Shown in pieces: positions 25,701 to 37,700 of a stretch of 64,000 nucleotides of DNA. This DNA is from Ifrita kowaldi. Lineage: Eukaryota > Chordata > Aves > Passeriformes > Cinclosomatidae. The DNA is taken from positions 259,004 through 323,003 of the forward strand of contig VZRS01007399.1 of the NCBI GenBank assembly GCA_013398055.1. Direction: 5' to 3'. The position numbers and the translations under genes were made by a program. The stretch's first letter is position 1; each line of letters begins with the position of its first letter. The notes beneath the pieces were generated by a model. It did no database searches, had not been told where the DNA came from, and was given only the letters and a program-made list of their open reading frames with translations.

Positions 25701-28700
25701 AAAATAATTTTTTAAAAACATAATTACTACACTAACCTATCGTTGCTGTGGAGCATTTCAGAGAATGTCAATAGAACCTGTGCTATATCAAAAAGGATGT
25801 TTGGAGAAACTTTGGGTGCTCACAACAGGCAGAGACAATGTGCCACTGCAACTTATACTGATGACTGCCAGAAATCCTTTCTTGATTAGTTTGATCTCTG
25901 CCACTTTCCGAAAAAAAGAAAAAGCTTTAACAGTCACCATTTAATTTCCAATGGAGGTCAAGACACGACAGTTCCATTTATCATTTAAGTGCACAATCCT
26001 ACAGTGGTAATGAAATACACCTCATTGCTCTGTGTCCTGTTTCTACTTTAAAGTAGTGATACTTATCTTCTTTATTAAATAGATAGTAATCGAATTTACC
26101 TACAGATCAAGAATAAAAGAAATTTTCAACTTTAAATATGAAGAGAACACAAGTATAAGGTCTCTTAGCAAAAGTGTTTCTTAATATTCATGTTGGGATG
26201 TCCCTTCTTGCCAAATCAATCTATCAAAATGTGTGAAGGCTTTCTCAAACATCAGGGGATGGACTGGGGTTTGCAACTCATGTATTCTGTTGCTGGCCAT
26301 GTTCAAGCAGGAATTTCACAGTTACTGAAAGAGCACAGCCTGAGAAGACCACAGTATACACACTATGTGGCAAAAGGGGGCTTCCCTTGCTCTGTTTACT
26401 GGAGAATGAAGGTGGGAAAGCTGAGGTTATGAATCAACTGGCACTGCATGCACACTGTTCCCCTTCTAAGAAGATGAAGAACAGCTCTTTGTCATGGCCA
26501 GCACTTAATCCTCAATGGATCTCACCCATGTCTGTCTTACAATTTACTAGAAAGGTTAGCAGGAAAGATCCTCCTGGAGGACATTCGGTTTGGTCTCTGT
26601 GGGTTTCTCTGAAAGACTCACTTAAGTGTCATGCAACCGAAATGAAGTATACCTCACAGTGGGTTAAATGAGGATTAATTTCCCCATTTTACAGAATCAC
26701 AGAATGTTCTGAGTTGGAAGGGACCCAGAAGGGTCATCGAGTCCAGCTCTTCAGTGAACGGCCCATAGAGGGATCGAACCTTGGTGTCATTAGCACCAGG
26801 CACTGAGCCAATCTCAGTGGCTGTTTTAAGAGATTTAAGATGACTACGATGAAATAAACAATAACAGTAAACCAGACTTTTTTTAAGGTAGAATAAGCAT
26901 CCCTGAACTATACCCCTCACAGACTTACTTGATTTGTTTAGCATTTTTGTAGCGAATAAAAATTACAATAGGGTAGATATGAACACTGTGGAGCCGCTCG
27001 ATGGCATGAGGAGCGATGTCAAGCAGACAATGACAATCCTAAGATCAAATGTAAATGCAAAACACTCATTCAGTTAAAGAGCACAAGCACACATGCAAAT
27101 CCCCCATTTCTTCCCCTACTTAAATCATAGCAACCCAAAAGAATTTTGCCATACATTTAGCATTTTGGGACTACTGAGCAATTTGTACCCAAAGGATTTA
27201 TAACGAAAGACAAAAGATGAAAAACTGCAGGAAATTGCATTCATAGTATCAAAAGCATGCATTGATAGAAATAAAAGTACTTGAAGAACTAATGAAATGA
27301 AAACTCAGATTGAAATATATGCAATACATTTTTTCAGAATTTAAATATTCCTAATAATCTTCTCTTTCAGAAATCATAAGCAAACACAAGCATTAATAGG
27401 ACTTTCCATGTGGTTTGACTGAAAACTGTAAGCAATGAACAGACTTTAAGTAACATCTGTCTCCGGGATTATGATGATGTTTATATTCTATACGACTGCA
27501 TTAAATGGAATAGGTAAAAAAATTAAATCCTTTTTTGGAGGGGATAGAGGACGGAATTTAAGAAAATTATTTCTAACTTTATTTAATAATTCTGTAGAAG
27601 AATACGAGCATTTCTAGTTTCTATAAAGTTGAGCTTGCTTTAAATAGTCACATGCGAAAGTAAGGTAAGTTTTATTTTATTTAGCTGCCTGGGGAACAGT
27701 TCTTAGAATGTCTTAAAGGATGACACTGCTAACATAAATTCCCACCCCCCCAACATAAGTATGTAAATTGTACAAAGAACTACAGCATTAAAATTGACTC
27801 ACCTTTTCTGTTATCTCTTTTATTGAAGCTACAGTTGTCACATCAAAATGTCCACTCCTCCGTTTGTAGTCGATAAACAGACAATCCTTCACACCTCGTT
27901 CAATGGCTTGCTGGGAAGCTTTCATAACCTCTGTTTCATAGAAGAGATCCCCTTTCATTACTATTCCTTAGGCACAGAACAAGGCTAAGAAGACAATGTC
28001 TGCAAGTTCAGATTCTTGAGGTGTTATCCATGCTTGTGTTATCATTTTGTTCGTTTACACACATTACTATCATGTATTCTAAGTGTGCATAAATTAGTTA
28101 TATTTGCATACTTACCAAGAGGACATCTGCAAAATTTTCCAGGGGATTCTTTCACCAGCATGTCTTTCACAGCATCAAGTAAAGGTCCTAGAATAAGGAC
28201 AGGCCTAGGGGAGGTACAATCCACTTTCTGGACACGCTGATAAGCCAAACTTGCAGAATCTACACACACAGAAGATATTTATTTGTAAAAGTATACATTT
28301 CCTGGCATTCCTCAAATAAGCAGAAGCATCCTTCTAGGAATTATGAGAAGACCTCCTCTGCAAGGGCAAAGGGCCTTGACAAATACAAAATACAGTCAGT
28401 CATTACTGCGATTTTTCTACTTGACAGATGAAAATGGACATTTTTCTAATTGAACCTAGTGTTCAATTAGAAAAATTGAACTCCTCCCCTTCACCAATCA
28501 TCCCTAAAAGCATAAACAATATACAATATTTGGTATCTCTGGCTTGATTTGTTGAACTTTTACAAGGAAGTAAGCATTGTAACCAACATGATTTTTGTAA
28601 AGGATGAAGAAATAAAAGTGAAGATTTTGAGTTGTGCACAGGATTTCTGTCTAGACTGAGCAACCAGGACAGAAATTAAATAGTTGAAAGGAAGATCAAA

Positions 28701-31700
28701 ACCATGCACCAAAAAGAATCTCCCTCTCCAAATGAAATAGCAATACTAATAGGTCTAGGAAGAAATTACCAAAACATTATTTTGAAACACACTGGCTTGT
28801 AATTTAATACAAAAAAAATGTTATTAGAAGTAATGAGCACCATTTGTATTCAGAGCAATTAGAAAGCAACATTATTTGTTGTGCTGTGCTGCACCTGATT
28901 AAAAATGAAAGAGAAATGAAGGCAAACCCCTCCCAAGTATAACAAAGGTTCTTGCCTTCCAAGAAAGGAATTGAGTCTGTACTGATTGTATCTAGAGCCA
29001 GTAAATCTTTTCCATCTTTGGATCCACTTCGCTTATGTTTATGCTTTCTTCTGAAGAATGATCTCCTTGCTGCTGCTGACAATGTCTTAGATGAACTGTT
29101 TTCATCTTTAGCCTCAGACATGCTGTGTCTCCTGTAAAATTCCTGATCCATCCTGGAATAAAACAGACAAACTGGCTGGTATTTAAAGTTCTCTTTTTAG
29201 AATTTTTTGACAGTATCACGGCTGGTGATGCTGTGCCTGATGCACCCCAGGACATTGCCATTTCTAGTTTATTATTTAGCAGCATTAAAAGAAACTTGAT
29301 AGAGCAATACACTTAATTCAATGTATATTAAAATATGCCATCCCTAAAATGACATATCTAAGAATTACTAACTCCCAGAAAGAACAGAAGCAAACAATTC
29401 TTCTATCTCACTAGTCAGACTTTTAAAGACAAATACTTTTTAAAGATGAATACTGCACCTGAGGTCACTTACATATATTTACTTGGAATCTGTCCTCTTT
29501 CCAGCTTCTGAGCATTCTCGTCTAGCTGCCAAGCCATCCAACAACCAAAATTTCCCTGTGGTAGAGTGTCATCCACATATAAAATGTCATCTTTCTTAAA
29601 GCTTAAATCCTGTTCCATCTCTGCCAGACGGTCATAAAGTGCTCTGGAAAGGAAGACAAACAGGCTCTGCAAGTGGTCTATATCAACTCAAGGGAAGAAC
29701 ACACCATTTTTGAAAAAGGTTAACAGATCTGTGGCACACTCTGAATTTCAAGAACACACAAAGAGTGAAAAGTGAAGACTTGCTATACTAGACTGTGTAC
29801 TTGCTGTCAGAGAATAGCTGGATAAATTAGTAAACTAAATTTTAAAAAACATGGCAAAACTGATGTCCTCTCTCTCTCTTTCATGATGGTCTGCACATTA
29901 TCCTAACAGCCTTATGCTGCCATTACTAGTCATGCTCAAATACCTGATGTAGAATCCATCTCCAGGAAGCTCTTTTATCTTATTAAACTCTTCTATTCTG
30001 TATTGAGTCTTTATTTTGATGTTTTCTCCAGGCTTCAACATTTCAAGATAAGCTTCCTCAGCCGTTTTATTTCGCATGTCAATGGACCCATACTGCAAAA
30101 CACAAAAAGAAACCTTTAGATGTGAAATTGTATTTTAACAAGAAATAGAACTAGGTAAGCTTGTAAAACATGCAGAATGAGTTTGTTTTTCTCACTTGCA
30201 GGTTATATATATATATAAGTCTTGTCACTTAACTCTAGTACAGTTTGCACCTTAAGATGTCTAGCAGGAGACTGAGACATTACAGTGGAAAACAAAAAAC
30301 TCAAGTGCAAACAGCAGACAAGTACTGTGAGAGAGCACTTCTTGAAGAAGTTTTCCAAGTGTAATCTTAGAATCATAAAATTCACACTGAAAAAAAATTA
30401 ATATATTTAGGGATAGCAAGTGGTCTGAAGGAGGTCAAACATGATTACAAAGCAAAATCTAGATACTACAAGTTCAATGGGAGAGTCTCAGTGCTCACTT
30501 GTATCTGAAAAGCTCATAAAGATGTGTTTACCACCTTAACAGTCTTCACAAGCAGGTAAATATTCTCATTTCAGATACAGAAAGCAGAGTCAAAGACACA
30601 ATACATGGTGTGGGGAATTATAAAAGAGAATTGGGTTGTGAGCTGTAAAACCTGCCTGGAGAGGTGCATGGCAGCACACAGAGGCTTGTCTCCCCCGGAC
30701 CCTGGGGGGCGGAGGTGTCACACGGTAGACCCCTCTGGAGAGGAGCTGACAGACACACGGAAAGAAGTGTGTTGCTGATGTGGCAACATTGGATAGGTCA
30801 CGCCATATAAGGAAATACTGTGCCTTGGAAAAGTGTATAAAACCAGCTCCTCCCTTTGAATAAACTATTCAGATTCCCTGCTGGTCTGGGTCCGTGATTC
30901 AATCGCCGACAAAATGGTTTTTCCTAAACTCTCTTTAAAATTTCATACAGGTAAGATCAATATTGTATCTTTCATATCCTTGCTTTTCTCCTACATACAG
31001 CAATTGGATTCTGAGCTTCCCATTTAGATGAAGGGAGCAGGTGTTAATAATTACAGGTAGACATATGAGTCCTTTCAAACTTTGGGGCATCTTGTGCTAT
31101 CAACAGCGATAGTTCTCCAGGTTCACATCATCGAGCTCCTCATGTGCTGCAGCCAAAATGCAAGTTTGCTATCTGACCATTCCTACCTGGAATGGCAGGA
31201 ACACAACATTCACAGAACATTCCACGCTGTGGGACAGCACAGCACAGGACTTGGTTCCTCCCTCTTTATACCATCCCAGCCATTCATCAGTACACTGCAG
31301 ACATTTCTGAAGTGCTTACCTCAAGTATCATGTCACCCAAGACTAGTCCATCAGGTCCTTTTGCTGGGCTATCATCATCTACATCTGAGACAAATATTCC
31401 ATACAGGTTTCCACCACATATTTGGATCCCAAGATCGACTTGGGATTTTTTAACAACAACAATTCTAGGTTCAGGGGTCCTTTTGTTTGTGTCCACAGGG
31501 CCCCTTTTGACAGAAAGAAATAACATGCATACTGGAATTTAAAAACTTGCATTGCAGAAAATCAACTTGCCATCTGAAGAATATATATTTATATAAATAT
31601 TATTCATAATAGGTCACCTTTCCAACTAAACCTATCTTGCAGAAAACTTTCTTCACTCCTTGCAGACCTCATGTTTCAGAAACAGTCTGAAAACATGTAC

Positions 31701-34700
31701 ATTTATTTTCTGGGGTCCACTAAACTTGTTTGCTGACTTATTTCAACCAGACACAGCATTCACAGAAGTACACTTCATTTTTTAACACCCTTCATATCCA
31801 CCCTGACCATTTATTTTCCTTTAAGACAAAAGTTTTACTCTCTACCTTAAGGAATTCCGGGGACTTGTAGTTGGAGTGGTTTGTTTGGATGGTGGTGTCA
31901 TTGTTCCTTCATCCTGTTCACTCACAGTGTCGATTACGGAATGATTGTCAGGCGTTGCAGCTCCACTGCCTTGAGGGGTGGAATGATTACTCACAGGTTC
32001 TAAGCGAGAACTATGACAGGGGAAAAAAACAGAATAAAAGACTGGCAGGCTAATGCCAAATATTTTCCACTCAAAATTTTTAATTTGGCTGTAAGTCAAT
32101 TTTAAAGCAAGGGAGATAAAACCCAAACCCAAATGAGCATGCCAAAAAACATATGTTCACCATAAGTCTAATAGAAAGACAAAGCTCTCTTTTGAAGTGT
32201 GATCATGCATCAAAGCAGGATGGGTAATTTCACCAGGTCATATGCCTTCTCTAATTAATACTGGAAATTCCAATCATGGAAAAAAAAGTAAAAAATATTT
32301 GAAGTATTAAAATGGCATAATCCTAGGAAGAAGTCATCTTGGATTTTAGTTAAGTATATTTAAGGATTATGCCTAAATAAAAGAGAGAATATATTTAGAT
32401 GCATCAAACATTTTTCTTTTGACAAACACATATTCATACATTACTTTTCCAAGCAATTACACTTATCACCACACATGTGCTCATGTTTGCAAACATACTA
32501 AGTGTACAGAAGTTAGTACTACCTAAATAATTGTGTGGACAGGAGAGCTGGTTTTTTCCAAGTCTAGCCAGGCTTACCTTGACCGTGAGTGATTGCCAAG
32601 CTGATACATGTGTGGGTTATACTGAGCCAGAATGGTGATGGTGTCGCACTGCTGCCCAATGATTAGCCGAGCCTGTTGCTCTGTAGCATTTCTCAAATTT
32701 ATTCCATTAAACTATGGAAAAATTGCACAAACCAGAAAGTCAAGTTTTCCAAGTAGCAAAACTAGCAAACTCATTCTTGCAGTGTCCTAATTAGTTTAAT
32801 GCCTAAATGCTCACTTAATCCCACTGGAGTAAATAGGAGAATAAAAATGTTGCTAGACAGTGATTCCTAGGGTTTACTCCTTGGAAAGAATCATCATAAT
32901 TTTCAAGTATTTGGTAACCTGACAAGGAGTTTAACAATATTTTCACTGTTAAAAGACATATGTATTCTGAGCTGTGCTATGATTTGATATCACCGATTAA
33001 ATACAAGTTGGTTCAGACCACCAATCTGAGTAAATTCAGAATTTAAAGACAAACTCAGAACTATTCAGGTCTGTTTTAGTATCAGAAACACTGTGCAACA
33101 GAAGGTGCTTTAACATGGTGTTACATTTACAAAGCAGCTCTGTACTTTACAAAATGCTACTCTGAGTGTTTATCTAACACAGTAGGCAGAAACACCATTG
33201 AGCCTGCATTAGTAATTTTTTAACCAGGTATCTTAGCTAAGGATATGGCACAGCAACAACAGCATGAAGCTTGGTAAAAGCCAGCTGCTTGAAAATGTAC
33301 TTACCTCATCAGAGGTAGAGTATGGTGTTGGGACTTTTTTGTTTTAAGTACTGAAACTAACTAGCTTAAAATTTAATTATATCTATGTAAGACGGGATGT
33401 AGGTATACCATCAAAAGACATTATGATAAAGCCTGAAAAAAGTCACAATCACAATTATGGAATATTACAATACAGAGTACTCTTTGCTACATCTCACAGT
33501 GCACAAGGTTTCCCAACACAGTCATTTTGGGGAAGGCAGTTACGCCTTATTGTTATTGGCAGTTATTCCCCAAATACAAACTGATTTACAAAACCTTAGA
33601 AATAGTAAGCAAACAATTACCTCCAGTAACTGATCACCATACTCAAGGCCAGCTTGATGGGCAATGCTCCCACCTGTTACTTTTGAGACAAATATTCCAC
33701 CATTTTCTCCGCTCACAATGGAAATCCCGAGTGGCTCAGAACCCTTCTGCACTTTAACATGGCGTGGCTCTTCCATGTAGGGCCTTTTAGAGGAGATAGT
33801 TAAAACTGATTTGGAAAAAATTGCACTTGAACAACCACAATATCAAAGTTACATGCAATATTTATGCCTATCTGAACTGTAGTAATAAAATAGCTTTAAA
33901 CAGTCACTTTAAAAACCTCACTAACTCTCAACTGCCTTAAATGCATTCCCTTAACACCATGCAATGTACAGGGGCAGAAGTAAATGTATACCAGGTACAC
34001 GACTGCTCTAAAAATGATGGTAAATATGAATTATAAATAGTATGGTCATGAAGTTGATAGGAAAGAAGCTTCCAGATGCATATTATATGAAAGGAATTGA
34101 ACCACTGTATATAATATGTCATTGTCAAACCATATTCCAGAAGGGTATGTTACAAATACAAATGCTGGGAGTCTTCATTGCCAGTGAAAATAAACTTAAT
34201 GAATAATAAGGTGGTAAACCAAAGGACAACAAAGCACAAATATCATATTTCATATTTGTATGCTGGGAAACATAAATTAGTAATGAAAATTAAGCAGTTG
34301 CAAACTCAAGCCATTAAGACAGCAGTTTGCATGGTAGCATTACAATTACCATGCAAATTCTCCTCAGGGCAATTATCCAAACGTAAAAAAAGCACAAAGT
34401 GCGCAATACTGCTCGAGAAGGACAACCTTAGATCAGGCCAACCTCAAACTCCTTAGTGATGAGAACCTAGGCCTAGGAGCCACAGGGATTCTCAGAAAAG
34501 ACCTATTACGGAACAGATATCTGAAAGATGTAGAAGATTTGAGAAGACAAGAACACTTAGAACAAGACAAACAGTAGTAAGACACTACTAAGTATAACAA
34601 GAAAAGGCTTATACAAAAGAAAACCCTGATACATTCCCCTTTCCTCCCCCCATATTTGGGACGTATCCACCTGTACGAATGGGGCTGGTCCATTCATGAT

Positions 34701-37700
34701 GTGTATAAACAAACAGTAGCCTTCTAAAAAGTCCTGGTTTTTACTATTATAAACTTAATAATGTCTACACAGCAAGAGGCATCACCAGGTGTTAACAGTT
34801 GAGCTCACTGTGAATGAAACAGCTTGGGCACCAGGTGCGGTGTATTTTTTATTTTAATACCACTATACTGCATTTGACATGCATTAATTTGAATGTTTTC
34901 TTTCCTAGCATTTCATTATGCCATAGAGATGTTCTCTAAATTGTGCCAACTGCTTAAACTATTTTATTGTGCTGCTCAGAGACGAGAAGAGTTAACTGGA
35001 CTTAACTCACTACCACTGAAGTGAGTGAGGCTGAGGAAGGATATTTTTGGGAAAAGCAGGATTTGGGGCTGGGGGCAGAGGGAAGGGGACACTGTTTCGT
35101 AACTACGCATGTTGCCAGACTTTGAAGGGGTCCTTTTGGTAGCCTCCTGCGGCAGAGGCATAATATTTTGCCAGCTTATTAATGCATATGAGATAACTGT
35201 TGGCTGCTGACATGAATGCAAGTCTGGAACCCAGTCATCTTACATCACTGTTAGAGGTAATGCCCTCAGCAATTGCTTACCAATGTACTGAACTTAGCAC
35301 TGATGCTCATATTTTTTGCATGTAACCTAAATTAACTAAATTCTGATAACTTGCAGAAAACTGATTTTTTTCACTCACTTGTGAGTGTGTAAGCAATGTT
35401 ATATGAAGGTTCTTCATGTTACAAAATTTACCAAGGTATATTATCTCATTAAAAACTAAAACTGCATCTTTCTGAGCTTTGTTTATTGTACTTTTCTGCT
35501 TTTTCATCTACCACATCCATTTTTAATTTGTCTGGTTTGTATTGGAATAAGAAAGAATCAAACCTATACAAATTACACAGGATCCCATCTGAGAATTCTG
35601 ATAAGTACAGAATGACAGATAACTATGCCAGTATAGCAAATCAATAATAAAGTAAGAAAGAATGATAACATTAAAAAGATGTTTTATTTGATAAGCAGTG
35701 CTATCAAAATCAAGTGAAGCACTTTTCTGTAATATTCAGACTGCCTGCCAGGATCCCTAGACATGGAGTAAAGTCTCAACTGATGAGATCTTTTAATTTT
35801 CATTTAAATTAAAATCAACAGAACAAACAGAAACATTGGGGTTTTTTTCATCTGTATTATTAATAATTTTATCTGGGGAAAGGCCAACTGAATTATTTGT
35901 ATTTTGTGGGAAACAGAAAGCTTATAAAACCCCCCAAAATTTAAACATTTCTTAGGATACATTTAAGTAGCTACTTTCCTAAACTGAGAACTGTTTAATA
36001 GTTTGTTTTGTTGTAAAAACCCACCACCAAACCTTACAATTATACTCTTTTTAGAAAGTGAATTCGGACTATACATTAGCACAGCAAGAGTGATGGTGCT
36101 GGAACCTGGATGTACTTCAATAATCTAATCAACGTTAACAAAAATTGTTATTTCCCAGAGATCAGAACATGTATCTTGTGCTCAAAGACAAAAAAATATA
36201 GGAATGTCAAAACCCCAGCTCGTTCAGCTGAACACTCACATCATTAGTCATGTGAAAGAGAAAAGACATTCTGACTTGGAATTTGCAAGTGACAATCGGA
36301 GGAACATTTATACAAGAACACGAGTTGAGTACATGTAGTACAAAGTCACACTGAAGTAAGAAAGAGTGAAAATTCACAAAAACCTCTTTACATTTCCTTT
36401 CAAAATAACACTGTTCTTTGTACACAAAACATTCTAGAATTGCTACAATAACTTAGTCACAAAATCTCCAAAGAAAACAAAAGTGTCATATAACATTTTA
36501 TGAATACGTTTTTATTACTACCAGAAAAGTTAGAATACAGAATATCCTTTTAACTTTACCATTCACGTTTTTTGTGATCAGTGTTTTTACATAAATTAAA
36601 CATACAAAGGGGTCTTGAAGTCCACATAAATGTAAACTATTTCAACACATCGGAGCTCCCTTACACTGCCAGAATGGCATTTAGCTGCCTTATTGGAAAT
36701 AAAAGTCTGATTCAAATTTGTGTCTTACTGTTCTACGCTTTGAATTTGTGAAAACTTTTTCATGTATTCACCCTAGCCAGATCATGATAAAATGAAAACA
36801 GATGTCCAAGACTGATACTATAAGCAACGTATCTTTGAAATATTCATTGTGAGATACAAAGTCATTAAACACAAAGCACATGTTTTTAAGAAAGCGATCA
36901 AATTAGATTCAAATTCTGCAAGCAGCTACACATATACTGAATGCTATTACTAGCAGTGGTCTAGGTACAGCCAAAGGGATCAGTCAGAGCAGTGAAATTG
37001 CATCTGTACATATGGATATGTTCTTCCACAGTTATGCGCTCAATTTTTCGTGTTATCTGGTTATATGGAATCAAGGCACAGTGGTTAGAGCACGTATTCT
37101 GCAATGCTAAGGCACCTGATATTTTGCTATCAGATGTTACTAAGTCTTAATTTTGTTTAGATTTCCAGAGTACAGAACAAGGCTATCATAAATAAGCATG
37201 TGAGGTAGTTGAGCTGAAAGGGTGTATTCCAATTTAGACTGCTCTTACTTGGTGTGGCCATTAATCTAACATGGAAGAAACAAAACCTTTATGAAAGGAC
37301 TTATTCTTAAAATCCACAAAACGATCTCTTACATACTTTCTAAAGAAAGCAAAAACATTCAATAACAGGACTGAGATGCACCTCTACACCTACATATTTG
37401 TTATTTAAATTAAATGTTCACATTCCTTTAGCCTAATAAACACACAGAATTTCCTCAGACACATTTGTAGTAAAAACAAAAAGCCTGGGGACCTTACCTA
37501 TCTTTTCTACGTTCTCCAACAGATACGGGGCTAATGGAAATCCTAGGTAATGTAGAAAGGGAGTTCTGGGACTGGCTGCTGGTGAAGGAAGACGTTTCCA
37601 AGTTAAGAGGTGACTGGGGAGGAGTAATCAAGCTGGGACTGCTACATTCAGAGTGTGACAAGGAGCCTAGGAAAAGTGAACAGTTGAGTTTTAGTATCCT

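Noticed and set aside
26740..26822. Functional tRNA-Ile gene
   Set aside because: The head keeps A- and B-box-like sequence but has deletions in the D and variable regions and no complete cloverleaf. It is followed directly by a CR1 tail, so it is a SINE.
29992..30020. Possible small exon or truncation inside the PDZ4-SH3 exon
   Set aside because: The reading frame, length and flanking splice sites of exon e22 are fully consistent, and no alternative is needed.
30555..30608. Possible MIR-like sequence just left of the solo LTR
   Set aside because: TTCTCATTTCAGATACAGAAAG faintly resembles a MIR core, but the match is too short and interrupted by the LTR insertion.
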